Positions 1 through 10,026 of a stretch of 64,000 bases of DNA are shown here, one piece after another. The DNA comes from Anaerolineae bacterium (GTDB taxonomy: Bacteria > Chloroflexota > Anaerolineae > Promineifilales > Promineifilaceae): NCBI GenBank assembly GCA_023382655.1, contig JAHDWK010000005.1, forward strand, positions 1 through 64,000, written 5' to 3'. Each line of letters begins with the position of its first letter. The stretch's first letter is position 1. The notes under the pieces were generated by a model. That model searched no databases, was not told the DNA's origin, and was given only the letters and a program-made list of their open reading frames with translations. The translations under genes were made by a program, and so were the position numbers.

Positions 1-70
1 GTTTTGGGCTTAAGCATCAACCATGCCCTTTAAGGTAGCAACTTGAGTTAATTATGAGAGGAAACCACGC

Positions 71-1030
71 ATGAAAGCGATTATTTATCAGAAATATGGT
101 TCACCCGACGTTCTGGAATTACAGGAGGTTGCCAAATCCACTCCACATGAAAATCAACTGCTGATCAAAGTTCAGGCCGCCTCCATAAACGCCGGTGACT
201 GGCGCATGATGAGAGCCGATCCGTTCCTGATTCGCCTGGGCGGCGGCTTTCTCAGACCAAAAGACTCACGCCTCGGCAGTGACGTGGCGGGGCGTGTGGA
301 AGCGGTTGGTGCAAACGTTAAGCAGTTTCAGCCAGGTGACGAGGTATTTGGGTGTGCGCACGGTTCTTTTGCTGAGTATGTTCTGGCTAGAGAAACCAAA
401 TTAGCGTTGAAGCCGGCAAATGTAACCTTCGAGGTAGCAGCGGCCATACCTGTGGCCGCCCTTACCGCTTTGCAGGGCCTTCGTGACGCCGGTGAGATTC
501 AACCAGGGCAACAGGTTTTGATTCAGGGGGCATCGGGTGGTGTGGGCACATTTGCCGTCCAGCTTGCCAAACATTTTGGGGCGGAAGTGACGGCCGTATG
601 CAGCACCAGAAATCTCGACATGGTTCGCTCCCTGGGGGCAGACCAGGTCATTGATTACACCAAAGAAGATTTCACCCGCAACCCACAGCGTTATGACCTG
701 ATGCTGGCTGTGAACGGCTATCACGCGCTTGCCGCGTATAAACGTGCCCTCAAGCCCCAGGGAATCTATGTCTGCGCCGGTGGCACCATGCCTCAATTTT
801 TCCAGGCCATCCTCCTGGGATCGTTGATGTCCAAGAGCGGGGGCCAGAAAATGGGAAGCATGGGGATGGCGAAAGTCATCCAGGAAGATTTGGTTTACCT
901 GGGAGAGCTTCTACAAACCGGCCAAATCAGCCCGGTTATTGACAGGAGTTACCCGTTAAGTGAGACCGCTGAAGCGTTCCGATATGTGGAAGATAAACAC
1001 GCCCAGGGAAAGGTCGTCATCACCATTTAA
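71..1030 (+). CDS. NAD(P)-dependent medium-chain dehydrogenase (quinone oxidoreductase-like)
   Basis: A 319-residue cytoplasmic oxidoreductase of the medium-chain dehydrogenase/reductase superfamily. An N-terminal GroES-like half contains an AGRVEAVG strand and a GDEVFG loop. It is followed by a Rossmann half with the nucleotide-binding motif GASGGVGTFAVQLAK near residue 153. I see no cysteine-rich structural zinc lobe, so it resembles the zinc-independent NADPH quinone oxidoreductase branch. The substrate cannot be told from sequence. The start is supported by GAGAGG about 8 bases upstream. It is followed after 25 bases by a paralogue with the same architecture, so the pair is probably one operon formed by tandem duplication. 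Confidence 0.88.
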   Translation: MKAIIYQKYGSPDVLELQEVAKSTPHENQLLIKVQAASINAGDWRMMRADPFLIRLGGGFLRPKDSRLGSDVAGRVEAVGANVKQFQPGDEVFGCAHGSFAEYVLARETKLALKPANVTFEVAAAIPVAALTALQGLRDAGEIQPGQQVLIQGASGGVGTFAVQLAKHFGAEVTAVCSTRNLDMVRSLGADQVIDYTKEDFTRNPQRYDLMLAVNGYHALAAYKRALKPQGIYVCAGGTMPQFFQAILLGSLMSKSGGQKMGSMGMAKVIQEDLVYLGELLQTGQISPVIDRSYPLSETAEAFRYVEDKHAQGKVVITI

Positions 1031-1055
1031 TTTCATTCATAAAGATAGGAGGCTC

Positions 1056-2066
1056 ATGAAAGCGATCGTATGGACAAAATACGGCCCGCCCGAGGGGCTG
1101 CAACTGCAAGAGGTGGAGACGCCGACGCCAAAGGAGAATGAAATTCTGATCAAAATCCAGGCGGCCACCGTCACGGCCGGGGATTGTGAAGTGCGTGACC
1201 TCACCCTGGCACCCATGTTCCGGCTGCCTTTTCGCCTCTATTTCGGTTGGCGTAAACCGCGCCGCATCACGGTGTTGGGGCAGGAGTTGGCCGGGGATGT
1301 GGTAGCCGTTGGCAAGAACGTGACACAATTTCAGGTTGGCGACCCGGTGTTTGCCGCCACCGGGCTGAGGCTTGGCGCGTATGCCGAATTTACTTGTCTG
1401 CCTGTGCGATCCGCCATGACCCTGGTATGGCCCAAGCCGGTGAATATGAGTTATGAAGAAGCAGCCACCATTCCCACCGGTGGTATGAATGCCATCCATT
1501 TCCTTAGAAAAGCAAAGGTGCAGCCGGGAGAGAAGGTGTTGATCAACGGGGCGGGCGGCAGCATTGGCACGTATGGGGTGCAGATTGCGAAGGCGTGGGG
1601 GGCGGAGGTCACGGCCGTAGACAGCGCCAGTAAGTTGGAGATGCTGCGTACAGTCGGTGCCGATCATGTCATTGATTACACCCAGGAAGATTTCACCCGA
1701 CGGGGTGAGCGGTATGACGTGGTGATTGATGTGGTGGGCAAAAGTTCATTTGGGCGCACGGTGCGATGTTTGCGGGCGAACGGCCGTTACATCCTGGGCA
1801 ACCCTACCCTTTCCGGCATGTTCCGGGCGGCGTGGACAAACCGCACCACCGACAAACAGGTCATCTTTGAGGCAGCCAGCTACCAGCCGGAAGATGTCCG
1901 CCTCCTGCTGGGGTTAATTGAGGCGGGGAAGATCAAAGTGGTGATTGATCGGCGGTATCCGTTGGTGAACATGGCCGAAGCGCATCGCTATGTGGAGACG
2001 GGCCAGAAAAAAGGCAATGTTGTTATAACAGTCATGAACGTAAAAGATAATCACTTCCAAAAATGA
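1056..2066 (+). CDS. NAD(P)-dependent medium-chain dehydrogenase, tandem paralogue
   Basis: A 336-residue MDR-family oxidoreductase, paralogous to the gene just upstream (both begin MKAI and share the LQLQEV/LELQEV strand). The glycine-rich dinucleotide motif is GAGGSIGTYGVQIAK near residue 164, followed by the same VIDYT-EDFTR segment as in the paralogue. The frame stays open upstream to 960, but the ATG at 1056 has a good Shine-Dalgarno sequence (AGGAGG, 4 bases before it) and aligns with the start of the paralogue, so I chose it. The stop lies 3 bases from the stop of the convergent minus-strand gene, and no terminator hairpin is visible between them. The substrate is unknown. Confidence 0.88.
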   Translation: MKAIVWTKYGPPEGLQLQEVETPTPKENEILIKIQAATVTAGDCEVRDLTLAPMFRLPFRLYFGWRKPRRITVLGQELAGDVVAVGKNVTQFQVGDPVFAATGLRLGAYAEFTCLPVRSAMTLVWPKPVNMSYEEAATIPTGGMNAIHFLRKAKVQPGEKVLINGAGGSIGTYGVQIAKAWGAEVTAVDSASKLEMLRTVGADHVIDYTQEDFTRRGERYDVVIDVVGKSSFGRTVRCLRANGRYILGNPTLSGMFRAAWTNRTTDKQVIFEAASYQPEDVRLLLGLIEAGKIKVVIDRRYPLVNMAEAHRYVETGQKKGNVVITVMNVKDNHFQK

Positions 2067-2069
2067 CTG

Positions 2070-3596
2070 TCACCGCTGTACCCAGATTTCCATACGGCCG
2101 TAAGTCGTATCTTCTACCACTCCCTGCAATTCAAACCCTTGGGCAGTCATCCAATCCCTAATCGCCGGTTCTGCCAACAACATTCCTTGCACGGCGTCAT
2201 CAATCAGGATGACGGTGGGGTCAACGGCCGTCAGCGCTTCGGGTATGGTTGGCGGTGGGTTCGCCGTGACGTCTCGACTGCGAGCCATAGGCACAAACCA
2301 ACTGCGATAGGTAAAGTCATCCAGCCCCAACCAATAGGTTTGCAATCCCAAAATGCGGGCATCGGCGGGAATATACTGCCGCACTTGGCTGATGAACGGG
2401 CGGTAAGGCTGGAGGGTCTGGCCGGATTGCCATAAGGCGCGGTGCCGCCCCATCCCTTCCCACAAAATGAGGAGGGTTATGGCTACCAGCAACGGCCGTG
2501 TCCAGCGATACGGCCGTTGCTGCCAGGCCATGACGCCCACCCAGGCTACCGCCACAGCCCAAACCGGGACAATCGTCACCAAATAATTGATGTATTTGGA
2601 GAAGATGAGCAGAGCAAATAAGAGCGGCAGAAGCAGTGCGGGAACCATCAGCACACGCGCCGCCCAATCTCGCCGCCAGATGGCCCGCGCGGCTAAAACT
2701 GCCAGAGACAAAGGGACGGCTAACAACAGCAGCAGTAGGCCGGGGCGCGCGAATAATTTCCACAGATGTCCACCCAATCCGGGCACATAGCGATACGGTT
2801 CACGGACCATGTTCGTCAGATACCAACGCCACGACAGAAGTTCATATCGAGATGGATAAACGAGAAGCTGCCCGCGCCAGGATGGTATATCTTGCCAGAT
2901 GTAGAGCGCATAAGGTGACCAGACGATGGCTGCCCCTGCCAGCAGGAAAAGGATTGCCCGCCAGCCTTCCCGGTTCCACAGCAGCAAAATGAGCAGCACG
3001 CCCAACCAGAATGCACCATAGACATTGGCTAAGGTGGACATTGCCGCCAGCCCGCCTGCCAGCATATAGCGCCACCACTCACCCTGGCGATGGGCTGATA
3101 TGTACCCATGCAGGGCGGCCAAACCGAAAACGGGCACAAAAATGTCATACCGGGCGATACGGGCCACATCTACGAAGAGGACGCCGCTGACCAGCATGGG
3201 GGTAAGTGTGGTGGTGCGCCAGAGCAGGAGGAGGGTGACGGCCGTTAAGCCTACCCTTGCCCCAAACAGCCGCTTCCCCAACGCATACGTCAGCGCCAGC
3301 GTGAACAGACCCATGATGACGGAAACCAGCCGCGCCGGAAACAGTCCCAATCCAACCAACCGCAGCATCAGCGCCATCGCCATAGGCTGGATGGGCATAT
3401 AACCATAGGCCCGCTGATCCATGCGGTGAAAACCGGCAAACATATCTGAGCCTAAGATACCCGTTGTTGCCAGCTTCCAGGCGGCCGAAGCCAGCCAGGG
3501 TTCATCACCATCTACCTGGGGCACGTAGGCCAGGTTATGCAGTGAGATGGCCCAATAAAACAACAAAAGAAAAATCAGCAGCCACCGAATACGCAT
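2070..3596 (-). CDS. GT39-family membrane glycosyltransferase (ArnT/PMT-like)
   Basis: A polytopic inner-membrane protein of about 508 residues with a GT-C fold. It should move a sugar from a polyprenyl-phosphate donor onto a lipid-linked or protein acceptor on the outer face of the membrane. After the first membrane segment comes the acidic GDEP loop typical of GT39 (near residue 30), followed by about ten hydrophobic helices and a C-terminal soluble tail. The tail shares RILG-QTYWL, TYRS and TAVDP motifs with the gene at 10342-11889, so the two are paralogues. The frame is open to a GTG at 3656. I prefer the ATG at 3596, just before the hydrophobic N-terminus and 22 bases after the upstream stop. 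Acceptor unknown. Confidence 0.8.
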   Translation of the reverse strand: MRIRWLLIFLLLFYWAISLHNLAYVPQVDGDEPWLASAAWKLATTGILGSDMFAGFHRMDQRAYGYMPIQPMAMALMLRLVGLGLFPARLVSVIMGLFTLALTYALGKRLFGARVGLTAVTLLLLWRTTTLTPMLVSGVLFVDVARIARYDIFVPVFGLAALHGYISAHRQGEWWRYMLAGGLAAMSTLANVYGAFWLGVLLILLLWNREGWRAILFLLAGAAIVWSPYALYIWQDIPSWRGQLLVYPSRYELLSWRWYLTNMVREPYRYVPGLGGHLWKLFARPGLLLLLLAVPLSLAVLAARAIWRRDWAARVLMVPALLLPLLFALLIFSKYINYLVTIVPVWAVAVAWVGVMAWQQRPYRWTRPLLVAITLLILWEGMGRHRALWQSGQTLQPYRPFISQVRQYIPADARILGLQTYWLGLDDFTYRSWFVPMARSRDVTANPPPTIPEALTAVDPTVILIDDAVQGMLLAEPAIRDWMTAQGFELQGVVEDTTYGRMEIWVQR

Positions 3597-3618
3597 AAGA
3601 AGGTTATGTCTGGGAAGG

Positions 3619-4560
3619 TTATGCCTGGTAAACGCCAAAATAGTGAGCGGGCGCACTCTTTCTGAACCGGGCCTTGAGGTTGGCGCGCCAGAGTTGGGGG
3701 TACGGCCGTAAACTCACCCCGTTCTCTGCCAATTGTGCCTTGTCTGCCCAGTCCAGGTAGCCCCTGGTGGGTTTCAAAAATAACTCGAAGCCAAATTTCT
3801 CTCGATTTTCTTGTCGGTAGGCGCTTACCTGCTGTGCTTTCTGGCGGGCATCGGCAAAAAGCTGCAAGCCGGTGATTATAAGACAGCCACCAGGGGCGAG
3901 CCGCGCCTGGGCCTGGGCCACCATCGTCAATGGGTTGGGGGCGAATTGCAGGCAGCGGTTCAAGATGACCAGGTCAAAAGTTGTATCCAGCACGGAAAGA
4001 TCGGTTAAGTCCATTTGAATGGCTTGCCAGTTCGTCGGATAGAACTTTTTGGCGGCCAACCCATCATACGCATCCAGGAAGTAGTCAACGGCCGTCACCT
4101 CATACCCTATCATTGCCAGCCGATGACTCAGCCAACCATTCCATGCCCCTACATCCAGCGCCTGCAATTTCCGCCCGCCAATGGTTAATTGCCCATTATC
4201 AACTGTCAATTGGATGATCTCCAGATCATACCGCCGCGTCCGCCATTCCCAGCCAGCTAAGGTCGGTTCAATAAATGGCAGTTGCGGATAAACAGCCGGG
4301 TCAGGCAACCGTTTTCCACTGGCGTCACGCATCTGGCTGAAAACGGCCGTAAACCGGCTCAACTCGGCCACAAAATCATCCGTCAGCAGTTGCAAAACAC
4401 CATCTTCATAATTGAATACATGTCCGTTAGGGCAAGTCGGGGATTGGAGATGGGTGGTTGGAAAATGACGGGTAATCTCGAATCCATTGGCAGGCTCAGG
4501 ACGAGTTTGCCAATCCCCAATTTCTAATTTTTCACGACAATTCGGGCACAGTAGCCTCAT
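3619..4560 (-). CDS. SAM-dependent methyltransferase with N-terminal zinc-ribbon (Trm112-like)
   Basis: A 313-residue class I methyltransferase. A CPNC motif at residues 5-8 and a later CPNGH motif form a Trm112-like zinc ribbon. Motif I (LDVGAWNGWLSHRLA) is near residue 135, followed by VTAVDY (acidic ribose-binding strand) and VILNRCLQF. The protein resembles methyltransferases that modify sugars or lipid intermediates in polysaccharide clusters, but the substrate is unknown. The segment reading QLTVDNGQLTIGG comes from a short AT-rich repeat at 4180-4213 and looks like an in-frame repeat insertion between the ribbon and the SAM domain. Its 5' end overlaps the upstream flippase gene by 29 bases, so the two are probably co-translated. 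Confidence 0.8.
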   Translation of the reverse strand: MRLLCPNCREKLEIGDWQTRPEPANGFEITRHFPTTHLQSPTCPNGHVFNYEDGVLQLLTDDFVAELSRFTAVFSQMRDASGKRLPDPAVYPQLPFIEPTLAGWEWRTRRYDLEIIQLTVDNGQLTIGGRKLQALDVGAWNGWLSHRLAMIGYEVTAVDYFLDAYDGLAAKKFYPTNWQAIQMDLTDLSVLDTTFDLVILNRCLQFAPNPLTMVAQAQARLAPGGCLIITGLQLFADARQKAQQVSAYRQENREKFGFELFLKPTRGYLDWADKAQLAENGVSLRPYPQLWRANLKARFRKSAPAHYFGVYQA

Positions 4561-5809
4561 TTCCCACCTCAGCCCGAATGTTACGACTCAGCCAACCATA
4601 GATTAGCCACATGCCCCATTGGGCCACGGCGCTGCCCATCATGGCGCCTACCATCCCTAAACGCGGTACAAGCAGCAGATTCAAACCCAAATTGACGCCC
4701 AACCCAAACAGGTTAACCCAGATGACTTGCCATTGCCGGTTCGTTTTGTACAGGGCATAGATGACAGGCAAATAAAAGTAGATGGGGATGACGAACAACC
4801 CGCCCAGGAGAAACATGGCTGACGGCAGTTCAAAGCCGTAAATAACCTTGATGGTGAAATAGGCCAGCGCCAACATAGGGACGACCAGGATGCAGCCTAA
4901 GGCAAAGAGGCGGGTGGACATTTTCAAAATGGCCCGGCTGTTGAGCCGGTAAATGCTCTTGATGAAGGGCACCAGGATGAAGGCGGAAATGGCCTGGATG
5001 TAGATCATCAGGTTAATAAAAACCTGATATTGACCAACTTCTGTATTGGGTAGGAAGTAGTTGACCGAGTAGAGGTCAATACGTGACTGTAACATGCCCG
5101 TCAGGCCCAGGAGAAAAAAGGGTAGAGCCAGGGAGAAGTAGGTGGGTTGGAAACGGCCGTACCCCACCCCCGACTGCTGACGACCCATCGCTGAAGCGTG
5201 AACGGAGGCGCGAAAACGGCCGGTTAAGACCAGAGCTTTTGCCGCAAAAACAACGGCAAAGAGGGCCGTCAGACCCAAAACTGTGGTGTTTTTATCCCAG
5301 ATATAAACCATCATGGCCATCACCAACAGCCCCACCACTTCCACAAACATGGCAAAAAGGAAGTCGCGGTGGTAAACCACAAACACATCATACGATTGAA
5401 ACAACACCAGAGCGGCCGTCCATAGAACCATGAAAAGGGTCAAGCTGGCCGAAAAATCAGCTATTGCCAAAACAACGCAAAACGGCGCCAACAGCACAAA
5501 ACGGGTGAACAGGCTGCTCTGCCAGACAGTGGCTATCTGTGCTGGGCTGCGGCTGAACTCGCGCAGCAAATACTCCTTATTTCCCCAGTTGATGATATGC
5601 GCCCCCAACTGCACAAAAATCATCACCTGCACAAACTCACCCCACAGCTCCACCGAGGCCCGTTTCACCACCAGGTAGGAGACAATAATACTAAAGATGG
5701 GCAGTGTCAGGCTGTGCAGCGAGTTTTTGGCGACGGTTAATAGACGCCGTCGGTATTTGAGAGATAAAAATGCTTTTGTTTTGCCTAACAGAGCAGAGGG
5801 GGGTGTCAT
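4532..5809 (-). CDS. Polysaccharide flippase (Wzx/MATE-like)
   Basis: A 425-residue membrane protein with about 12 to 14 hydrophobic segments and a basic N-terminus (KYRRR), matching the oligosaccharide flippase (RfbX/Wzx) family. Its expected role is to move lipid-linked oligosaccharide across the inner membrane. It starts at an ATG whose last bases overlap the stop of the upstream GT87 gene (ATGA, 5806-5809), a sign of translational coupling. Its 3' end overlaps the methyltransferase gene by 29 bases. A second flippase lies at 21289-22581, so the cluster may assemble two glycans or may have been built from two loci. Confidence 0.83.
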   Translation of the reverse strand: MTPPSALLGKTKAFLSLKYRRRLLTVAKNSLHSLTLPIFSIIVSYLVVKRASVELWGEFVQVMIFVQLGAHIINWGNKEYLLREFSRSPAQIATVWQSSLFTRFVLLAPFCVVLAIADFSASLTLFMVLWTAALVLFQSYDVFVVYHRDFLFAMFVEVVGLLVMAMMVYIWDKNTTVLGLTALFAVVFAAKALVLTGRFRASVHASAMGRQQSGVGYGRFQPTYFSLALPFFLLGLTGMLQSRIDLYSVNYFLPNTEVGQYQVFINLMIYIQAISAFILVPFIKSIYRLNSRAILKMSTRLFALGCILVVPMLALAYFTIKVIYGFELPSAMFLLGGLFVIPIYFYLPVIYALYKTNRQWQVIWVNLFGLGVNLGLNLLLVPRLGMVGAMMGSAVAQWGMWLIYGWLSRNIRAEVGNEATVPELS

Positions 5810-7098
5810 GGTAACGCCTCATATGACCGATAAATACCCCAACAGGCTAATCCCCATAAAAGCAGACCGCCATATAGTTTAGGATATGCTAACAAGGCCC
5901 ACCAGCCAGCCGATACTTTGGGTGAATTGTAGGGCAAGTCTGTGGCAATAAGGGCGACCCCTGCTCCCAAAACCAAAAGAGCGAGTAAGCGGGTATGTTG
6001 TGGAACCGGTAAATACCAGGCCCAACTCGCCAAAATGACAATTGGTAAGAGCAACAGTGGATAATGATAATCCAGCGCCAATGGATTTAGGATAACGCTC
6101 AAGATGATAAAGACGGCAACCAACAAATCAGATGATTTTACTGAAGCGCGAGGGGTATCTTTTGTAGTGAGTTTATAAGCCAGATATAGGGGGATGCCTA
6201 GCAAAACGGCAAATGTCATCCATGCCCCGCCTATGCCTATGACAGGTGCTTGAAAAATGGGGGCAAGATTCCATTGGGGATCATAAATGAACAGGTGGCG
6301 AAAAAAACTGAAAATTGTCTGATAGGCAGTTACAGAAGGTCCCAGGCGGGGATCTGGATTTAGCAACAGGTACAGACAGCGTTCCCAGGCATTCCAACCC
6401 AACAAAGGCAGAGAAAGGAGAAAGAGTGTAAGGAAAACGGCCGTGCCCCAAAGTAAAATTTTCCACCGCCGCTGAACCAAAAATAATCCCCACAATGGCA
6501 TTAGAGCCAGTTTAAGTATGAGCAACAGACCCAACACCCCGCCGGCGATGCCATCCCGTTCACGGCGATATCCCCACCATACAATTGAGACCAGAGCCAA
6601 TAAAAAGATATAGACCTGGCCCAGCCATAAATTTGCACGAACAGGTTGAAACGTTAGAACCAGCACACCTATGACAGGCAGCCAAACATAACGCAATTTC
6701 AGTTCGTGCAGCCAAAGCCAAATGGTTCCCAATAAACACAACACACTAAATCCCGTCCACAATGTGCGGGCTTGAATGTAACCTAAATTGACCAGCGGCA
6801 ATAAGAACAAATTCAGAAAAGGGGGGTTGACATTGATGTCTTTAATGTGGGGGGGTACAAAGCGAGTTATCTGGTTATTGAACCAATCATAATCATAAAA
6901 TGAAGCACTATCTTCTCCCTCAGCAACCAGCTGCGCGGCTGTATATAAGACAACAAACCCATGTGAGGGGCGGACGGCCGCTTCTTTGAGAAAGGGGATA
7001 GAGCGAATTACCAAAACAGCTACCAACAACCATAATCCAATGGTCACACCTTGTTTGAACCGAGGGGACGTTGAGGGCAAAAACATAATTACCTTCAT
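5806..7098 (-). CDS. GT87-family membrane glycosyltransferase (DUF2029)
   Basis: A polytopic GT-C protein of 430 residues resembling the alpha-1,2-mannosyltransferase group (GT87/DUF2029). The first outer loop carries a FYDYDWFNNQ segment followed by a proline-containing NPPFLNLFLLP stretch, both typical of the family. About ten membrane helices follow. The frame runs back to 7140, but the ATG at 7098 overlaps the stop of the upstream YfhO-like gene as ATGA, which decides the start. It is part of a tightly coupled run (YfhO, GT87, flippase, methyltransferase, GT39) with overlaps at nearly every junction. It probably uses a polyprenyl-phosphate sugar. The sugar is not predictable. Confidence 0.8.
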   Translation of the reverse strand: MKVIMFLPSTSPRFKQGVTIGLWLLVAVLVIRSIPFLKEAAVRPSHGFVVLYTAAQLVAEGEDSASFYDYDWFNNQITRFVPPHIKDINVNPPFLNLFLLPLVNLGYIQARTLWTGFSVLCLLGTIWLWLHELKLRYVWLPVIGVLVLTFQPVRANLWLGQVYIFLLALVSIVWWGYRRERDGIAGGVLGLLLILKLALMPLWGLFLVQRRWKILLWGTAVFLTLFLLSLPLLGWNAWERCLYLLLNPDPRLGPSVTAYQTIFSFFRHLFIYDPQWNLAPIFQAPVIGIGGAWMTFAVLLGIPLYLAYKLTTKDTPRASVKSSDLLVAVFIILSVILNPLALDYHYPLLLLPIVILASWAWYLPVPQHTRLLALLVLGAGVALIATDLPYNSPKVSAGWWALLAYPKLYGGLLLWGLACWGIYRSYEALP

Positions 7099-9524
7099 GA
7101 TGGGCCATCGGCTTGCCACCGGCGGCTCATAACCGGCCACACCAGCAAAGTCATGCCAACCAGCAATGTCACGGCCGTGACTGCTGCGCCGGCATAAAAA
7201 TCCAGGGGGCGGAAGGTAAACACGACCTCATGCACTCCGTCCGGTACATACACCGCTCGCACCACCGAGTTGGCGCGGTATACAGCCGTCTTTTCACCAT
7301 CAACCGTCGCCTGCCAGCCGGGATAATAAGCATCCGCCAGCACCAGGTAACCGGGCCCATGCATATCCACACGGAGACTTACCCGGTTGGGGCTATAACT
7401 GGTGATCACGGCCGTGCCTGTGCCGTTTGGGGTATAAGCTTCCACCGGCGCCGCCAGTTCCAGCACCACCACTTCGTCCAGCCGATCCTGGTTTTCCACG
7501 ACTCGCGCCAGAGCTTGCGCCGCATCCGGGGCCACCAATGCCTGGGGCACCACGTAGGCGCGCGGGAAATAGCCGTCGTTCAAATAGATGCGCGTCTCAC
7601 CATCCTGATGCAGTAAACGCGGCTGTGTTGCGGTCGCCTTCTGGGCTGACCCAGGCGGAGGGTCTCCTTGATCCCAGTTGCTGGTGGTCACCAGGTATTT
7701 CAAGTTCAGCGCATCCAGCAGCGGCGACTCCAGGCCAGCGTCCGGCAGCAGCAGGCGCAGAGAATGGACCACTTTGCCGCCCTCGGCGGCGCTCAGGTAA
7801 TCCACCCAGGTTTGCAGGATAGACGGTTCATAACCGCTGATGCTCGGCAGGCGGTGTTGCAGGTTGGTATTCGGCCAATAGGTTACCCCTTTAAGCCAGG
7901 TGGTCATACGGTATGGTTCAGGATCGTTGTGGAGGAAACGGGCCGTTTCCGTTTCCGGGTAAAGATCGGCCACGTCGCCGATGGTGTTGTAGTCATACCC
8001 CAGCCAAAATAAATCAACAATGACCAGAAGCACCGCGAAAAAGGCGAACAGGCCAGGCGTTACTCTTGGGCGCGCTCCTAACAAGACCAGCGCTGCCAAC
8101 AAGGCGGCCCCAAACCACAGCAGTTCGCTACGCAGATCAACCCATTTTGGCCGGTACCACCAGAGATAAAAGAGGAGGATGCCCCCCATCACGGCCGTTA
8201 CGGCTATCACCACGCGCCACAGCCGCCGCCAGTTCACGGCCGTGTCCATCAATTTATCTAAAGCCAGGGCGCTGAGCACGGCGGCGCAAAACACCACGAT
8301 CATCACCGCCCGGCTCGGCCACAGCCCGTTAAAGACCGGCAGCGCCCATAGCGGGGCATACGCCGGCGTACCCAAGGCCCACAATAATCCCAATCCGCCC
8401 CATAACGTGTAAAACCAGGTGACTTCGTCACGCCGCAAAAAGGGAGCCAGCGCTGCCAGAAACAGGGGTAGAATGCCCAGGTAAAAGGCAGTCTCGTTGT
8501 AGTTCGTTGGTCCCCACCAGGTCCCGCCTTCTACCAGCGTCCCAAAAAAGTCCGGCACCAGGGCCACTACGGCCCGGTTCTTCAGCCCCAGGCTCAACGA
8601 TTCTGCTAACGTAAATGGCTGCCGGTGTCCCTGGCTGATGTAGACAAAGGCGGGCAGTACTTGAATGAGACTCACTCCTACACCTACCACCAGGATAAGC
8701 AGCGCCACGCCGATCAGCTTCTTACGCTTTGGCCTTGGCGCCAACTGCTGGCCACCCCGCTGCGCTAAGGCAATTCCACCCAGGCGCCACAGGCTGTACG
8801 CGGCCGCAGTCATGCTGGTGTACAAGGCCCAGTTCCAATGTCCTCCTAACCAGGGCAGGGCAAAAGCAAACCCGGCGAGGATAGCGTCTCGAACAATAGG
8901 ATCACCAATCTCTAGTTTCTGCGCTGCCCGTTCTACAAAGTAAAGATAAAGTGGTAACCACACCACCGCCGCCTGAACCACCTGCCATTCCAACCAGACA
9001 ACCATCACCCCGTTGAAGAGAAACACAATCGCCCCCAACAGGGCGGCCGCGCGTTGCAGACGAAGCTGGCGCAAATAGGCAAACATGAAAATGCCGCCGA
9101 AGGCCATTTGCAACAAAATGGTCAGGTCCACGGCCGTGACCGGTGGCAGTAACACATACAGAACGGACAGCGGATACCACAACCCGGCCTGTGTGTTGTA
9201 AGTCAGCGGATAACCGCCTAAAACGTAGGGGTTCCACAGGGGTAACTGCCCCTGCTTCATTTGCGCCGCCACAAATGCTTTTACGGGGTAGAGGTAATCT
9301 ATAACGTCGGTAACAAGCGGGTTATGCACGGTGACGGCCGTACCTGGCTGCTGCCAGGGCGACCAGAGCTGCGTCACTACGTCCAGCGGCAAGAGCACCT
9401 TGCCCGGTAAAAATGCCCGACCCAGGAAGAGAAAAACCAAAATAACCAGCCCGCTGGCAGCCAGCCAATCATGCTTGCGCCATGACTCGCCATTTGCATC
9501 TTGCTCATTCACGAGCGGAAACAT
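7095..9524 (-). CDS. YfhO-family integral membrane protein
   Basis: A polytopic protein of 809 residues of the bacterial YfhO family, a GT-C-like group linked to glycosylation of teichoic acids and other surface polymers. The N-terminal outer loop holds LPLDVVTQLWSPW, and LPLWNPYVLGG is followed by many hydrophobic helices. The C-terminal soluble domain ends in the diagnostic YYPGWQATVDG and RAVYVPDGVHEVVFTF strands before a last membrane helix. The frame extends to a TTG at 9548; the ATG at 9524 is the better start, though neither has a clear Shine-Dalgarno. It is the first gene of the coupled operon running to 2070. Biochemical role in this organism unknown. Confidence 0.82.
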   Translation of the reverse strand: MFPLVNEQDANGESWRKHDWLAASGLVILVFLFLGRAFLPGKVLLPLDVVTQLWSPWQQPGTAVTVHNPLVTDVIDYLYPVKAFVAAQMKQGQLPLWNPYVLGGYPLTYNTQAGLWYPLSVLYVLLPPVTAVDLTILLQMAFGGIFMFAYLRQLRLQRAAALLGAIVFLFNGVMVVWLEWQVVQAAVVWLPLYLYFVERAAQKLEIGDPIVRDAILAGFAFALPWLGGHWNWALYTSMTAAAYSLWRLGGIALAQRGGQQLAPRPKRKKLIGVALLILVVGVGVSLIQVLPAFVYISQGHRQPFTLAESLSLGLKNRAVVALVPDFFGTLVEGGTWWGPTNYNETAFYLGILPLFLAALAPFLRRDEVTWFYTLWGGLGLLWALGTPAYAPLWALPVFNGLWPSRAVMIVVFCAAVLSALALDKLMDTAVNWRRLWRVVIAVTAVMGGILLFYLWWYRPKWVDLRSELLWFGAALLAALVLLGARPRVTPGLFAFFAVLLVIVDLFWLGYDYNTIGDVADLYPETETARFLHNDPEPYRMTTWLKGVTYWPNTNLQHRLPSISGYEPSILQTWVDYLSAAEGGKVVHSLRLLLPDAGLESPLLDALNLKYLVTTSNWDQGDPPPGSAQKATATQPRLLHQDGETRIYLNDGYFPRAYVVPQALVAPDAAQALARVVENQDRLDEVVVLELAAPVEAYTPNGTGTAVITSYSPNRVSLRVDMHGPGYLVLADAYYPGWQATVDGEKTAVYRANSVVRAVYVPDGVHEVVFTFRPLDFYAGAAVTAVTLLVGMTLLVWPVMSRRWQADGPS

Positions 9525-9548
9525 AACCCAAACAGAGCCTCTTGCCAA

Positions 9549-10026
9549 CCGTCGCTTACCAGGGTGATGCCTTCTTGAGTAGCTGCCTGAAAACTCATTT
9601 GAATATTATCGAAGCCTTCGTTTGACCAGGAGATTTTGCCCTGTGCCTGGCAGTCAGGGTGTTAACGAATCAAACGTGGCCCCATTCAAACCGATCAACA
9701 GGTACCCTGCTGTGGCATGGTCTTCCCTGGCTGGTGTGGCCGGTGTTCCACACCGCGCCACATTTGCTTGCCAGTTACCAGTCTGTTTGCCAGTGGTTGG
9801 GGTCTTGCTTTTCGTCCGTCATCATTTCCTGGCGTACCATGCACCCGTGAAGGTTTGCGGAAGTGAGGCAGGTAGGCCAGCACATGAGTGGGGGGGATTT
9901 TGAGGCACGGCCGTGTCGCCTGACGGCCGTGCTTGTTTGTGTGGTGGTGTGGGTTACCGCCGTCACCCCCTCACCCCATCATGGCAAAGGTACGGCCGTA
10001 TTATTTCAGCCTGGCAATGGCGGAAA
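9549..10026. other. Gene-poor, probably decayed interval
   Basis: I see no intact gene in these bases. Open frames on both strands are short and of biased composition, and none resembles a known family. A 48-codon minus-strand frame (9509-9664, containing ISWSNEGFDNIQMSF, ending inside the YfhO gene start) has a protein-like composition and could be the tail of a lost gene, but I cannot name it. Four copies of the ACGGCCGT octamer or close variants lie at 9907-9998. Together with the methyltransferase fragment next to it, this suggests a deletion scar between two halves of the polysaccharide cluster. Confidence 0.45.
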